A DNA stretch of 64,000 bases from Halomicrobium urmianum (GCF_020217425.1 NZ_CP084090.1:2480001-2544000); one strand, 5' to 3'; positions 1 through 11,594 are shown, numbered from the stretch's first letter. The notes: generated by a model from the sequence alone, not told the origin. Translations and numbers: made by a program.

Positions 1-308
1 CCACCGACGGCGACGCCTTTGCTATGACGCGGATAGTCGGCGACAACGACCGGTTACCGATCCGCCCCGGGCGCGGCGGGCGGGTTCGGTCGGTCGACGG
101 GCGGGCGGAACCTCCGGCACTGGCGATTTCGGGGAGTTCCCCGGCGTTCCGAGCACGACCCGCTAACGCCGACGTAAACGACGCGCTATCCGGATCAAAT
201 CGGCGATTGAATGCGGGGTGAGCCGGTCGGCAGGTCCGGTCCGGCACGGTTCTCCACGATCGTCGCGGATAGCGGGCCGTTTTTTACCCCTCGCGCGGAG
301 GTGAGACC
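1..308. other. non-coding leader region
   Basis: No convincing gene is visible here. The only open frame (from about 24 to 221, plus strand) is basic and low in complexity and resembles no haloarchaeal protein I recognise. The last 30 bases before the next gene are A/T-richer (a short T run near 281) and hold a purine-rich stretch just before the ATG at 309. The left edge may contain the end of an upstream gene that cannot be judged. Confidence 0.5.
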
Positions 309-1046
309 ATGAGCGACGTGGACGTTCCGGAGAGTCACCCTCGCTACGAGTCGCTGCTGACGCGACACCGGATCGAGGCGGGGGTCGAGAAGGGCATCAC
401 GTCCCGGCAGGGGCTGATCGCCCAGGGCCGGGGTGAGGCCTTCGACTACCTACTGGGGGAGGAGACCGTCGAGAGCGCCGACCGGGCGGCGCGAGCCGCG
501 GCGGCGCACCTGCTGCTGGCCGACCACCCAGTAATCTCGGTCAACGGCAACGCGGCCGCGCTGGTGCCCGGGGAACTGGTCGAACTGGCCGACGCGACCG
601 GCGCCGACCTCGAGGTTAACCTGTTCAACCGCACCGAGGAGCGCATGGAGGCCATCGCCGACCACCTCCGCGAGCACGGCGCCGAGGACGTGAAGGGACT
701 CGCCGCGGACGGGCGCATCCCCGGCCTCGACCACGAGCGCGCGACGGTCGACGCCGACGGCATCGGCGACGCCGACGTGGTCGTGGTCCCGCTCGAGGAC
801 GGCGACCGCGCCGAGGCGCTGGCCGAGATGGGCAAGACAGAGGTCGTGATCGACCTGAACCCGATGTCGCGGTCGGCGCGGAGCGCCGCCGTCCCCATCG
901 TGGACAACATCGTCCGGGCCGTCCCGAACGTGACCGAACACGCCCGCGACCTGGCGGGCGATACTGCCGCCCAGCGCGACGCCGTCGAGGCCTTCGACGC
1001 CGAGGACGCGCTCGCGGCCGCCGAGCGAGCCATCAGAGAATCATGA
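309..1046 (+). CDS. 4-phosphopantoate--beta-alanine ligase (archaeal phosphopantothenate synthetase)
   Basis: Cytosolic enzyme of the archaeal coenzyme A route; it joins 4-phosphopantoate to beta-alanine using ATP, replacing bacterial PanC/PanK. The 245-residue protein has the usual family length and the N-terminal signature SHPRYESLLTRHRI, followed by GVEKGITSRQGLIAQGRGEA, which characterises the DUF137/PPS family. The central part alternates strands and acidic loops (FNRTEERMEAIADHL) and the C-terminal part has DLNPMSRSARSA and DNIVRAVPN, conserved in the family. ATG at 309 follows a purine-rich GCGGAGGTGAG ribosome site. The stop overlaps the start of the AAA ATPase gene by 4 nt, so the two are probably translationally coupled. 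The assignment comes from recognised motifs and is firm. Confidence 0.92.
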   Translation: MSDVDVPESHPRYESLLTRHRIEAGVEKGITSRQGLIAQGRGEAFDYLLGEETVESADRAARAAAAHLLLADHPVISVNGNAAALVPGELVELADATGADLEVNLFNRTEERMEAIADHLREHGAEDVKGLAADGRIPGLDHERATVDADGIGDADVVVVPLEDGDRAEALAEMGKTEVVIDLNPMSRSARSAAVPIVDNIVRAVPNVTEHARDLAGDTAAQRDAVEAFDAEDALAAAERAIRES

Positions 1047-3601
1047 GCCTGCCGCCGTACGTCTACGCCGACCGTCGCCTGCCCGACGCCGACGAGGTCC
1101 GCGCGGCGCTCCGGCGGCGCGACCTGACGAAGTTCGGCGGCGACGAGCGACTGGAGCGGCTCCACCGCGTGTTCTACCCCGTCTTCCGCGTCGAGTACGA
1201 GTACGAGACCGGCCGCGGGAAGCTCTTCGGGACGGACACCAAGCAGGCGGTCGCGCTGCTGGACGGCCTGTGGGACGACAACGACGAGCCCCTCTCGCAG
1301 TACGCCGGGGGCACCGACGACGTCGTCCGCCGGGCCACCGACGACTACGACTTCGGGACGGACCACCCCGGGCTGGGGCGGTCGGTGCTCCTGCAGTTCC
1401 AGGTGCCCACCGAGGAGGCCGAGTCGCTGCTCCCCCGCCGGATCACGGAGTACCGCGAGCAGTCCGGCGACGCCGCGAACGTCTTCCACCGGAAGCTCCG
1501 GGAGTCCTACGGGCTACCGGCCGACTTCGACCCCGCGGGCTTCGAGGACGTCGTCGACGTCGAGCGGTTCTACCTCCCGTTCTGGCTGGCCGAGTACCAC
1601 TCGCCCCACAGCGACGACGTCGTGATGCTCTCGCTGCGCGACCCCGATCAGGACGAGGCGGCGTTCCACCGGGACGCCTGGCTCGCCGAGTTCGTCAGCG
1701 CCGACCCGCGGCGGCTCGCCGAGTACGGCTACGAGGTCGACCGCGACCGGATCGAACAGAACATCCGGGAACGCATCGGCGGCGGGGACGGTGACGAGCG
1801 CGGGGGCGGTGAGGCCGTCGAGGACGGCAGGCGCGACCGGGATCGGTCGGCCGACGACGGGGCACCGACGATAAACCTCGAGTCACCCGACGACGGCGGC
1901 GTCGTCCAGCCCGACGGCGTCGACATGGAGGCCGAGGGGCTGGTCGAGCCGAGCCCGGAGCGGAGCTTCGCCGACGTCGGTGGCATGAGCGGCCTGAAGG
2001 AGACGCTCAACCACAAGGTCGTCCGGCCGCTGGAGGACCCCGACGCCTTCGAGGAGTACGGCATCGGCGTCGTCAACGGCGTCCTGCTGCACGGCCCGCC
2101 GGGCTGTGGCAAGACCCACGTCGCCGGCGCGCTCGCCGGCGAGGTCGACCGCGCGTTCGTGGAGGTGTCGCCCGCCGACGTCACGAGCAAGTACATGGGC
2201 GAGCCCGCCCAGAAGGTGAAAGACCTGTTCGCCATCGCGCGGGCCAACGCGCCCTGCGTCCTCTTCATCGACGAGATCGACGGTATCGCCGGCTCCCGTG
2301 ACGGCGACGAGAACATGAACGCCAGCGAGCAGCAGCTGGTCAACCAACTCCTGACCGAACTGGAGGGCATCGCCGACGAGGACGTCGTCGTCGTCGGCGC
2401 GACGAACCTCGTCGAGGACGTCGATGACGCCATCCGCCGCTCGGGCCGGTTCGACGAGCGCGTCGAGGTGCCCCCGCCGGACGCCGCGGCCCGCCGGGAG
2501 ATCCTCCGGATCCACCTCGCCGGGCGGCCCACGGCCGGGGACCTCGAACTCGATCCCGTCGTGGAGGCGACCGCGGGCTACGCCGCCAGCGACCTCGAAC
2601 TGATCGCCGAGGACGCCGCCCGGAAGGCGCTCCGCGAGGACGCCCCCATCGGGACCGACCACCTGCGCCGGGCCGCCGAGGAGACGGAGACGAGCATCGA
2701 GGATTGGGTCGACCCGGCCGAACTCGCCGGCGAGGATGGCGTCGTCCAGCCCGAGGGCGTCGACCTCCGGGCGAACTCGCTGGTCGACCCCGACCCCGAC
2801 CGGGACTTCGCGGACGTCGGTGGGATGGCCGACCTGAAAGAGCGCCTCCGGGAGACGGTGCTCGACCCGATCGACAACGCCGAGACCTACGAGGAGTACG
2901 GCATCGACGTGCTCTCGGGCCTGCTGCTCTACGGCCCGCCGGGCTGTGGCAAGACCCACCTCGCCGGGGCGCTCGCGGGGGAGCTGGGCCACAGCTTCGT
3001 CGAGGTGTCGCCGGCCGACGTGGCCAGCAAGTGGATGGGCGAGCCCGCCCAGAACGTCGCCGAAATCTTCGAGGTCGCGCGGGCGAACGCCCCCTGCATC
3101 CTCTTCTTCGACGAAATCGACGGCATCGCGGGCTCGCGCCGCGGCGGGATGAACACCAGCGAGCAGCAGCTTGTCAACCAGCTCCTGACCGAACTGGAGG
3201 GGGCGGCCGACGACGACGTGGTCGTCGTGGGCGCGACCAACTTCGTCGAGGACGTCGACGACGCCATCCGCCGCTCGGGCCGGTTCGACGAGCGCGTCGA
3301 GGTGCCCCCGCCGGACGCCACGGCCCGTCGCCAGATCCTGGAGCTCCACCTCCGGGACCGGCCCGTCTCCGACGACATCGACTGGGACGCCGTCGTCGAA
3401 CCAACCGCGGGCTACGCGGCCAGCGACCTCGAACTGCTGGCCGAGGACGCCGCCCGTAACGCGCTGCGAGACGGCTCGCCCGTCGGCCAGGTACACCTCG
3501 AGGCCGCAGTCCGAGAGACGCAGTCCAGCGTCGAGAACTGGGACGGCAAGGAACGGTACGCGACGGCCGACGGGACGAGCGACCTCGGCGTCGGCAGGTA
3601 G
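1043..3601 (+). CDS. tandem AAA+ ATPase with unusual N-terminal domain
   Basis: An 852-residue protein. Residues 1-240 form a domain I do not recognise (aromatic-rich, e.g. YPVFRVEYEYETGRGKLFG and RFYLPFWLAEYHSP); it is not the double-psi-barrel N domain of Cdc48/p97. An acidic, Gly/Arg-rich linker follows (about 240-285), then two AAA modules. Walker A GPPGCGKTH appears near residues 351 and 631, Walker B LFIDEIDGIAG near 407 and LFFDEIDGIAG in the second module, and RRSGRFDERVEVPPPD with the Arg fingers in both. Each module is preceded by a matching VVQP(D/E)GVD linker, so module plus linker was duplicated as a unit. It overlaps the CoA-pathway gene upstream by 4 nt. A protein-remodelling or unfolding role is inferred from the AAA family; the substrate is unknown. 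Confidence 0.88.
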   Translation: MSLPPYVYADRRLPDADEVRAALRRRDLTKFGGDERLERLHRVFYPVFRVEYEYETGRGKLFGTDTKQAVALLDGLWDDNDEPLSQYAGGTDDVVRRATDDYDFGTDHPGLGRSVLLQFQVPTEEAESLLPRRITEYREQSGDAANVFHRKLRESYGLPADFDPAGFEDVVDVERFYLPFWLAEYHSPHSDDVVMLSLRDPDQDEAAFHRDAWLAEFVSADPRRLAEYGYEVDRDRIEQNIRERIGGGDGDERGGGEAVEDGRRDRDRSADDGAPTINLESPDDGGVVQPDGVDMEAEGLVEPSPERSFADVGGMSGLKETLNHKVVRPLEDPDAFEEYGIGVVNGVLLHGPPGCGKTHVAGALAGEVDRAFVEVSPADVTSKYMGEPAQKVKDLFAIARANAPCVLFIDEIDGIAGSRDGDENMNASEQQLVNQLLTELEGIADEDVVVVGATNLVEDVDDAIRRSGRFDERVEVPPPDAAARREILRIHLAGRPTAGDLELDPVVEATAGYAASDLELIAEDAARKALREDAPIGTDHLRRAAEETETSIEDWVDPAELAGEDGVVQPEGVDLRANSLVDPDPDRDFADVGGMADLKERLRETVLDPIDNAETYEEYGIDVLSGLLLYGPPGCGKTHLAGALAGELGHSFVEVSPADVASKWMGEPAQNVAEIFEVARANAPCILFFDEIDGIAGSRRGGMNTSEQQLVNQLLTELEGAADDDVVVVGATNFVEDVDDAIRRSGRFDERVEVPPPDATARRQILELHLRDRPVSDDIDWDAVVEPTAGYAASDLELLAEDAARNALRDGSPVGQVHLEAAVRETQSSVENWDGKERYATADGTSDLGVGR

Positions 3602-3629
3602 CGAACGACACCGGAAGCCGACCGCAGCC

Positions 3630-5237
3630 CTACGCCAAGTCGCCCCCCACCGCCGCGTCGACCCGCTCGACGAACTCCGGCGAGCGCGCGACCGCGGCCC
3701 CCCGTTCGACGTCCTCGTGGATCGGCCGGTCGGCCGTCAACTCGAGGACGACCTCCCTGATCGCCGCGTAGGCCTCGCCGGTGCCGCTGCCCAGCGCGAG
3801 GTCGTCGTCGACGAACTCGGCGGCTTGGGCGCCGCACACCAGTTCGACGCCGACGACGGTCTCGACGTTCCGCAGCGCCGTTCGGGCGTGAAAGGCCGAC
3901 TGCGCGCTCATGCTGACGTGGTCCTCCTGGCTGCCGCTGACGGGCGTGTTGTCCGCGGAGGGGCGGCCGAGCGACCGGCACTCGTTGACCATCGCCGCCG
4001 CGGTGTACTGGGCGAGCATGTACCCCGACATGAGCCCGCTCTCCGGGGTGAGGAAGGGCGGGAGGTGCGGCTCCTGGATATTGGGGTTGAGCATCCGATC
4101 GACCCGCCGCTCCGAGATGGCCCCGAGTTCGGTCAGCGCGCTCGTCAGGTAGTCTAGCTTGAGCGCCAGCACCTCGCCGTGGAAGTTCCCACCGGAGAGG
4201 ACGCCCACGCGGTCGGTCCCCGAGGCGCGCTCGTCGACGCGGTCGCGCTCGAACAGCAGCGGGTTGTCCGTCGCGCTGTTGAGTTCCGTCTCGACGCTCT
4301 CCCGGAGGTGGTCGACCGCCTCTCGGACCGGACCGTGGACCTGCGGGAGACACCGGAACGAGTAGGCGTCCTGCACGCGGTCGCAGTTGCGGTGCGACTC
4401 GACGACGTCCGAGTCGGCGGTCAGTCGGCGGACGTTGCCCGCGCTGGCGGCCTGTCCCTCGTGCGGGCGAACCTCGGTGATGGCCGGGTGCGAGGGGACC
4501 GTCGAGCCCATCGTCACCTCCGTCGAGAGCGCGCCGGCGACGTCCGCCGCACTCACGAGCCGCTCGGCGTCGACCACCAGCAGCGCTGCCAGACCGACGG
4601 TCAGTTGCGTCCCGTTGATCAGCGCCAGCCCCTCCTTGGCGCGGAGCCGGAGGGGGTCGAGGTCGACGCGCCCCAGCGCTTCCGCACCGGAGACGCGCTC
4701 GGCGTCCCCGTCACCGTTCGCCTCGTCTCCGCCACCGTCCACGTCCGCTTCCCCCTCGCCGAGCAGGACGAGCGACGTGTGCGCCAGCGGGGAGAGGTCG
4801 CCGCTCGCGCCGAGGCTCCCCCGGGACTTGACGACGGGGTGGACGCCGCGGTTCAGCATCGTCACGAGGTGGTCGACGACCGTCTCCCGCACGCCGGAGT
4901 GGCCCTTCAGGAGGGCGTTGACGCGGGTGACCATCATCGCCCGGACGGCCTCCCGCGGCAACTCCCGGCCCGCGCCCGCGGCGTGGCTGCGGACGAGGTT
5001 GGTCTGGAGTTCGTCGACGTCCTCCGGCGGGATGCGCTCGTCGACCAGTTCGCCGAAGCCGGTGTTGACGCCGTAGACGGCGTCGCCGGTCTCCGTGATG
5101 TCGTCGACCCACTCGCGGGCGCGGCGGACGGCCTCGCGGGCCGCCTCCGCGACGGCTACCTCGGCGTCCTCGCGGGCGACGGCCGCCACCGCCTCGGGCG
5201 TCAGGGACTCGCCGTCGAGGGTGACCGGGTCAGGCAC
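3630..5237 (-). CDS. hutH: histidine ammonia-lyase
   Basis: First enzyme of histidine degradation; converts L-histidine to trans-urocanate and ammonia. The 535-residue product carries GSLGASGDLSPLAH, in which Ala144-Ser145-Gly146 would cyclise to the MIO electrophile, and YGVNTGFGEL near residue 55, both diagnostic. An acidic insertion (GDEANGDGDAERV) after the MIO region looks like a haloarchaeal surface loop. I chose GTG at 5237 because GGAGGTGA lies 5 nt upstream and the protein then begins at the conserved [13 protein letters not shown]. The frame is open further upstream but that stretch only shadows hutI. It overlaps the end of hutI by 8 nt and is the last gene of the hutUGIH operon. 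Confidence 0.95.
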   Translation of the reverse strand: MPDPVTLDGESLTPEAVAAVAREDAEVAVAEAAREAVRRAREWVDDITETGDAVYGVNTGFGELVDERIPPEDVDELQTNLVRSHAAGAGRELPREAVRAMMVTRVNALLKGHSGVRETVVDHLVTMLNRGVHPVVKSRGSLGASGDLSPLAHTSLVLLGEGEADVDGGGDEANGDGDAERVSGAEALGRVDLDPLRLRAKEGLALINGTQLTVGLAALLVVDAERLVSAADVAGALSTEVTMGSTVPSHPAITEVRPHEGQAASAGNVRRLTADSDVVESHRNCDRVQDAYSFRCLPQVHGPVREAVDHLRESVETELNSATDNPLLFERDRVDERASGTDRVGVLSGGNFHGEVLALKLDYLTSALTELGAISERRVDRMLNPNIQEPHLPPFLTPESGLMSGYMLAQYTAAAMVNECRSLGRPSADNTPVSGSQEDHVSMSAQSAFHARTALRNVETVVGVELVCGAQAAEFVDDDLALGSGTGEAYAAIREVVLELTADRPIHEDVERGAAVARSPEFVERVDAAVGGDLA

Positions 5238-6462
5238 ACCGATCACCTCCGCGGACGACCGGGCGGCCGCGCCTGAGAACTGTCTCGACGCGGTCCACGC
5301 CGTAGCTGTAGGGCACGTGGACGTGCGTCGGCGCGTCGAGGACAACGAGGTCGGCCGGGGAGCCCTCCCGCAGCGTCCCCAGTCCCTCGCGGTCGACTGA
5401 CTCCGCGCCGGTCGCCGTCGCGGCGACGACGGCCTCGGCGGGCGTCAGCCCCATCTCGACGCAGGCCAGCGCGACGTTGAGGGGGACGCTCTCGGCGTAG
5501 CAGTTCGGGTTGAAGTCCGTCGCGACGGCGGGCGCGACGCCGGCGTCGACGAACGCCCGGGCGTCCGCGTAGTCCTCGCCGAGGCCGAAGGCGGTGGCCG
5601 GCAGGAGGACGGGCGTGACGCCGGCGTCGCGCAGGGCCTCGATATCGTCGTCGGTGGCGTGCAGCAGGTGGTCGGCGCTGGCCGCGCCGAGGTCCGCCGC
5701 GAGTTGCGCGCCCCCGATGCGGGAGAGCTCCTCGGCGTGGACCTTCGGCGTCAGTCCCCGCTCGGCGCCCGCCTCCAGCACGCGCCGGGACTGGTCGACG
5801 GAGAAGGCTCCCTCCTCGCAGAAGACGTCGCAGAACTCGGCGATCCCCTGGTCCGCGACGGCGGGCAACTGGTCGTCGACCACGCGCTCGACGTAGTCGT
5901 CCGCGTCGACGTCGTCCGGGACGGCGTGGGCGCCCATGAACGTCGGGACGACGTCGACGGGGTGGCGCTGGTTGGCGCGGTCGACGACGTCCAGCATCCG
6001 GAGTTCGGTCTCCCGGTCCAGCCCGTAGCCGGACTTCACCTCGACCGTCGTGGTCCCGCGCTCGAGCATCGAATCGAGGCGGTCGAGCAGGTTCGCCAGC
6101 AGCCGCTCGGCGGGGGCCTCGCGGGTCGCCCGGACGGTCCGGAGGATCCCGCCGCCCTCGGCCATGATCTCCCCGTAGCTCTTGCCCCGCAGTTTCGCGG
6201 CGAACTCGTCGGCGCGGTCGCCGGCGAACAGGGCGTGGGTGTGGCCGTCGACGAAGCCGGGCAGCACGGCCCGGCCGCCGGCGTCCACCGCGTGGACGGC
6301 GTTCTCCGGCGGGTACTCGGCGGTGACTTCGCCGGTCGGACCGACCGCTGCCACCGCTCCGTCCTCGACCGCGAGGGCGCCGTCCGCGACTGTCTCCAGT
6401 TCCCCGTCCCGGACAACGGCCACCTCGTTCGCGTCGTGGACGACCGCGGTCAGTTCGCTCAC
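5230..6462 (-). CDS. hutI: imidazolonepropionase
   Basis: Third step of histidine degradation; hydrolyses 4-imidazolone-5-propanoate to N-formimino-L-glutamate. The 410-residue amidohydrolase has the metal-binding [19 protein letters not shown] motif, a later [10 protein letters not shown] histidine and the [14 protein letters not shown] segment typical of HutI. The GTG start at 6462 overlaps the hutG stop in a GTGA arrangement, and hutH starts 8 nt before this gene ends, so translation of the three genes should be coupled. Long open frames in both directions here are only by-products of high GC. Confidence 0.95.
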   Translation of the reverse strand: MSELTAVVHDANEVAVVRDGELETVADGALAVEDGAVAAVGPTGEVTAEYPPENAVHAVDAGGRAVLPGFVDGHTHALFAGDRADEFAAKLRGKSYGEIMAEGGGILRTVRATREAPAERLLANLLDRLDSMLERGTTTVEVKSGYGLDRETELRMLDVVDRANQRHPVDVVPTFMGAHAVPDDVDADDYVERVVDDQLPAVADQGIAEFCDVFCEEGAFSVDQSRRVLEAGAERGLTPKVHAEELSRIGGAQLAADLGAASADHLLHATDDDIEALRDAGVTPVLLPATAFGLGEDYADARAFVDAGVAPAVATDFNPNCYAESVPLNVALACVEMGLTPAEAVVAATATGAESVDREGLGTLREGSPADLVVLDAPTHVHVPYSYGVDRVETVLRRGRPVVRGGDRCA

Positions 6463-7378
6463 CGCGCCACCTCCAGCCCCGCCAGCGCGTGGGCGACGAC
6501 GCGAGCGCCCGCGGCCGCGGTCAGGTCCCCGTCCTCCAGCGGCGGGGCGCACTCGACCACCTCGAAGCCGGCCACGCGGTCGTCGGCGGTGGCGTGGCGG
6601 ACCATCGCGAAGAGGTCCCGCGTCGGCACGCCGCCCGGGGTCGGCGCGCTCACGCCCGGCGCCGCCGTCGCATCGAGGACGTCCAGGTCGACGCTGACGT
6701 AGATCGCGTCGACGCCGGCCATCGCCCGCAGCGCCGCCTCGGCGGCCTCGATCGGATCGTCGGCCACGTCCCCGGACGGGACGATCAGCCCCCCGCGCTC
6801 CCGGACGTACTCGACGTAGGGCGTACTCGTCTCGAAGTTGCGGGCCCCGACCACGGCGAAGGCGTCGAGGCCGTCCTCGTGCAGTTGCCGGTAGGGCGTG
6901 CCGCTGGTGGGGCCGTCCCGCAGCTCTCGGCAGTCGAGGTGGGCGTCGAAGCTGATCGCGCCCACCGACCCCCGTTCCAGCAGCGGGGCGGCGTTGGCGT
7001 AGGTCAGCGAGTTGTCCCCGCCGAGGAAGACGGGGACGGCCCCCGTATCGTAGACGCTGTCGGCCAGGTCGGCGACGGCGTCCTGCACCGTCGCCGGGTC
7101 CTCGTCGATGATGGAGACGTCGCCCAGGTCCGCTAGCGGGCCGACGGGCCCGGCGGCGAGGTGGTGGGTCGTGACGCCCGCCAGTTCCTCGCGGACGGCG
7201 GCGGGTCCCTCCCTCGCCCCCTGGCGACCGATCACCGCGCCGTCGTAGGGCTCGCCGACGAGGGCGGCGTCGTAGTCGCCCGCCTCGTCCAGCGTGGCGG
7301 GTTCCACGACGTCGCCGAACTGCTCGTCGTTCGGGTCGTCCGACGTGCCGCTCCAGTCGGGGGCGTCGGTGAGTCCCG

Positions 7379-7382
<4 letters not shown>
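6459..7382 (-). CDS. hutG: formimidoylglutamase (arginase/agmatinase family)
   Basis: Hydrolyses N-formimino-L-glutamate to L-glutamate and formamide. The 307-residue protein is an arginase-fold enzyme: [10 protein letters not shown] supplies metal-binding Asp/His, and [14 protein letters not shown] is the second binuclear-manganese motif. The first ligand motif reads [10 protein letters not shown], where most family members have His in place of Asn. I believe the Asn form may be normal for haloarchaeal HutG, but that is from memory. ATG at 7382 overlaps the hutU stop by 4 nt (ATGA) and the gene ends in a GTGA overlap with hutI. The operon position supports the HutG role over agmatinase or arginase. 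Confidence 0.9.
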
Positions 7383-9115
<1,733 letters not shown>

Positions 9116-9284
9116 TGAAGAAACATCTGTGGGCCAGTGCCAAGACGTTGGCGCCCCGTATGGACCGTCGGCTTCGGGGGGAACGGGAGCGATCTACTGC
9201 GAGCGACCTCGTCTCCGCTTTGTCGATTGGTACGTGCCAACATACGACGCTTCTATGTGTCGAGGGGACGAAGGTCGACGTGCC

Positions 9285-9557
9285 ATGGAGAAGAACGTCG
9301 GTGGATACGACCGCATCGCTCGGCTCGTGGTGGGACCGATACTCCTGCTCGTCGCCGTAGCCGTCCTCGCTGGCGTCGTCACAGTGACGGGACTGCTGGG
9401 CGCAGCCCTGATCGTTGGCGCCCTGCTGGTCGGCCTCGTCCTGCTCGTCACGGGGTTCACGCAGCGGTGTCCGCTCAACGACGTGCTGGGAATCGACACC
9501 TACCGGGGTCGCCAAGACGAACCGGGCGAGGACGTCGACGTCGGCCGGGCCCAGTGA
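9285..9557 (+). CDS. small membrane protein, DUF2892 (YgaP transmembrane-like) family
   Basis: A 90-residue protein starting MEKNVGGYDRIARLVVGPIL, with two hydrophobic helices (about 11-30 and 34-58) and the conserved TGFTQRCPLNDVLGID segment containing one cysteine. This pattern defines the small DUF2892 membrane proteins, sometimes fused to rhodanese domains in bacteria; here it stands alone. ATG at 9285 was chosen because it begins the conserved segment. Transcription is divergent from hutU and convergent with thiR. The biochemical role is unknown. Confidence 0.85.
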   Translation: MEKNVGGYDRIARLVVGPILLLVAVAVLAGVVTVTGLLGAALIVGALLVGLVLLVTGFTQRCPLNDVLGIDTYRGRQDEPGEDVDVGRAQ

Positions 9558-9585
9558 TCCGGGGGCCCGACTCGACGCCCGCAGG

Positions 9586-10509
9586 TCACGCCGAAGCTCC
9601 CTCGACCAGTTCGACCGCCAGTTCCGCCGCCTCCGTCGCCGTCTCGCCGAGGACGTAGGTCACGGGCTCGATGCCGAATGCGCCCTCGTGGTAGCAGACC
9701 CGCGCGGGACGGCCGCGCTCGCGGAAGCGTTCTCGGAGGCGCTCGTCGCGGTCCTCGTAGCCGGCGTCAAACGCCAGCGGGTCGATCCCCCGGTCCCGGG
9801 CCGCGTCGAGCAGCGCGTCCGACGTGGCGAGGTTCAGCGCTCCCCTGACGTCGGGGTCGACGGCCATCGCGGCGAGAATCGTCGTGGCCACGCGCTGGGA
9901 CGCGCCGAACTCCGGGTCCGCGGGGACCAGCACGCGCGAGTTCACCGCCTGGAGGCGTCCGGGCACGGCCGCCACGTCCGTCGCGTCCTCGGCGTCCGGG
10001 ACCGCCGTGCCCACGTTCGTCCCGACGTTGGGGACGTGATCGATCGTCGCGGGAGCGTCCGCCAGCCGACGGGAGGCCCGCCGGACCGCGTCCAGCGCCT
10101 CGCGCTCGGCCAGCACGGCGCCGTCCGCGCCGCGGACGCAGAGGTCACAGCCCAGCCCTTCCAGCGCGGGCATCTCCTCCTCGTGGACCGCGCAGATCGG
10201 GCCGCGGTCCTCGAAGGCCCGGATCAGCTCTAGCAGCTCCGCGAGCGCCTCGTAGCCGCCCGTCGACCCGGACGCGAACCCGTCGGCGATCCGCTCGACG
10301 GTCCGCCGCAGGCGCTCGTCCCCGCTGAACCGCTCCTCCAGGTCGGGGTCGCCGCTGACGTACGTGCTCACCGCGGCCTGGGTCACGCCGAGGTGGGCGG
10401 CGATCTCCCGCTGGGTGAGACCCCGCTCGGCCAGGGCTCGCGCCAGCACGGCCCGCGCCGTCGGCAGGAACCGCTCGACAACGATCTCGCTCGGGAGCCG
10501 CAGCGACAT
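9586..10509 (-). CDS. thiR: HTH-ThiN transcriptional regulator of thiamine genes (ThiR)
   Basis: A 307-residue regulator with an N-terminal helix-turn-helix of the Xre type ([20 protein letters not shown], about residues 31-50) joined to a C-terminal ThiN-like domain ([31 protein letters not shown], then [13 protein letters not shown]). ThiN is a thiamine-phosphate synthase domain. In archaea HTH-ThiN fusions called ThiR are described as thiamine-responsive repressors. The gene is divergent from thi4, and inverted repeats overlie the thi4 start region, so thi4 is the likely target. ATG at 10509 gives [15 protein letters not shown], which aligns with the start of the paralogue at 23652. Ligand and repression are inferred. 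Confidence 0.9.
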   Translation of the reverse strand: MSLRLPSEIVVERFLPTARAVLARALAERGLTQREIAAHLGVTQAAVSTYVSGDPDLEERFSGDERLRRTVERIADGFASGSTGGYEALAELLELIRAFEDRGPICAVHEEEMPALEGLGCDLCVRGADGAVLAEREALDAVRRASRRLADAPATIDHVPNVGTNVGTAVPDAEDATDVAAVPGRLQAVNSRVLVPADPEFGASQRVATTILAAMAVDPDVRGALNLATSDALLDAARDRGIDPLAFDAGYEDRDERLRERFRERGRPARVCYHEGAFGIEPVTYVLGETATEAAELAVELVEGASA

Positions 10510-10620
10510 GGCGGCGTCTTCGGCCAGCCCGGTCAAAAGTCCACCGCGCCGTGCCCGTGAGGCCCAGAGCGGCCGAACGTCCGGGATTCGGCCCTCGAAC
10601 AACCGGATTCGACAGGCAGA

Positions 10621-10660
10621 GTATAACGAAAGTGGTTTACCACCTGGTGCTATTACCAGC
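10621..10660 (+). promoter_or_regulatory. thi4 promoter with clustered inverted repeats (putative ThiR operator)
   Basis: A TATA-like GTATAAC lies at 10621-10627, 38-44 nt before the thi4 ATG. Immediately downstream are three overlapping dyads made of the half-site ACCA(C/G). GTGGT-TT-ACCAC spans 10632-10643. TACCACC-T-GGTGCTA spans 10638-10652. CTGGT followed by ACCAG six bases later spans 10645-10660. They sit on the expected transcription start, as for a repressor operator. That ThiR binds here is inference from the divergent gene pair. Confidence 0.6.
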
Positions 10661-10664
10661 TAAT

Positions 10665-11594
10665 ATGAGCCAGGACGGCTTCGATCAGTTCAGCGACGTC
10701 GGTGAGGCGGAAGTCACGCGGGCAATCGGCCAGGAGTGGACCGAGGAGTTCATGGACTTCTCCGACTCGGACGTCATCATCGTCGGCGGCGGCCCCTCCG
10801 GTCTGATGGCCGCAAAGGAACTGTCCGAGCGCGGCGTCCAGACGATGGTCGTCGAGAAGAACAACTACCTCGGCGGGGGCTTCTGGCTGGGCGGCTTCCT
10901 GATGAACAAGGTCACCGTGCGCGACCCGGCCCAGCAGGTCCTCGACGAGCTCGACGTCGACTACAAGCAGTCCAAGGACAGCGAGGGCCTCTACGTCGCC
11001 AACGGCCCGGAGGCCTGTTCCGGCCTCATCAAGGCCGCCTGCGACGCCGGCGCCAAGATGCAGAACATGACGGAGTTCACCGACATCGTCATCCGCGAGG
11101 ATCACAAGGTCGGCGGCATCGTCATGAACTGGACGCCGGTCCACGCGCTGCCCCGCGAAATCACCTGCGTCGACCCCATCGCCGTCGAGGCCGACCTCGT
11201 CATCGACGCGACCGGCCACGACGCGATGGCGGTCAAGAAGCTCGACGAGCGCGGCGTCCTGAACGCGCCCGGCCTCGAGGACGAGGCCAGCGGCATGGAC
11301 CAGACCGGCGACGACTCCTACGGCGCCCCCGGCCACGACTCGCCCGGCCACGACTCCATGTGGGTCGGCGAGAGCGAGGACGCCGTCGTCGAGCACACCG
11401 GCCTCGCCCACGACGGCCTCGTCGTCACCGGCATGGCCACCGCGACCACCTACGGCCTCCCGCGCATGGGCCCGACCTTCGGCGCTATGCTCGTCTCCGG
11501 CAAGCGCGCCGCCCAGGAGGCCATCGACGAACTCGGCGTCGACGCCGACCCCGTCGACGTGACCTCCCGCGACGCGTCGCCCGCCGACGACTGA
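10665..11594 (+). CDS. thi4: thiamine thiazole synthase (Thi4 family)
   Basis: Makes the thiazole half of thiamine (ADP-thiazole) from NAD+ and glycine. The 309-residue protein has the FAD/NAD-fold motif [18 protein letters not shown] near residue 36 and ends with [20 protein letters not shown], both typical. The motif [14 protein letters not shown] keeps a cysteine (Cys168) at the position that donates sulfur in suicidal Thi4 enzymes such as yeast THI4, and that was reported essential in the Haloferax enzyme. A single-turnover mechanism is therefore plausible, whereas methanogen homologues carry His. It is divergent from thiR. Confidence 0.93.
   Translation: MSQDGFDQFSDVGEAEVTRAIGQEWTEEFMDFSDSDVIIVGGGPSGLMAAKELSERGVQTMVVEKNNYLGGGFWLGGFLMNKVTVRDPAQQVLDELDVDYKQSKDSEGLYVANGPEACSGLIKAACDAGAKMQNMTEFTDIVIREDHKVGGIVMNWTPVHALPREITCVDPIAVEADLVIDATGHDAMAVKKLDERGVLNAPGLEDEASGMDQTGDDSYGAPGHDSPGHDSMWVGESEDAVVEHTGLAHDGLVVTGMATATTYGLPRMGPTFGAMLVSGKRAAQEAIDELGVDADPVDVTSRDASPADD

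Noticed and set aside
24-221. 65-residue frame at the left edge
   Set aside because: Basic, Gly/Arg/Pro-rich and without a ribosome site or TATA element; reads like random GC-rich sequence.
446-1489. Long minus-strand open frame opposite the phosphopantothenate synthetase
   Set aside because: Composition is Ser/Ala/Arg-rich without the acidic bias of haloarchaeal proteins, and the plus strand carries a clearly recognised family. High GC removes stop codons from the antisense frame.
1883-3496. 537-codon minus-strand frame opposite the tandem AAA gene
   Set aside because: It mirrors both AAA modules in antisense, including their repeat spacing, and has no recognisable domain of its own.
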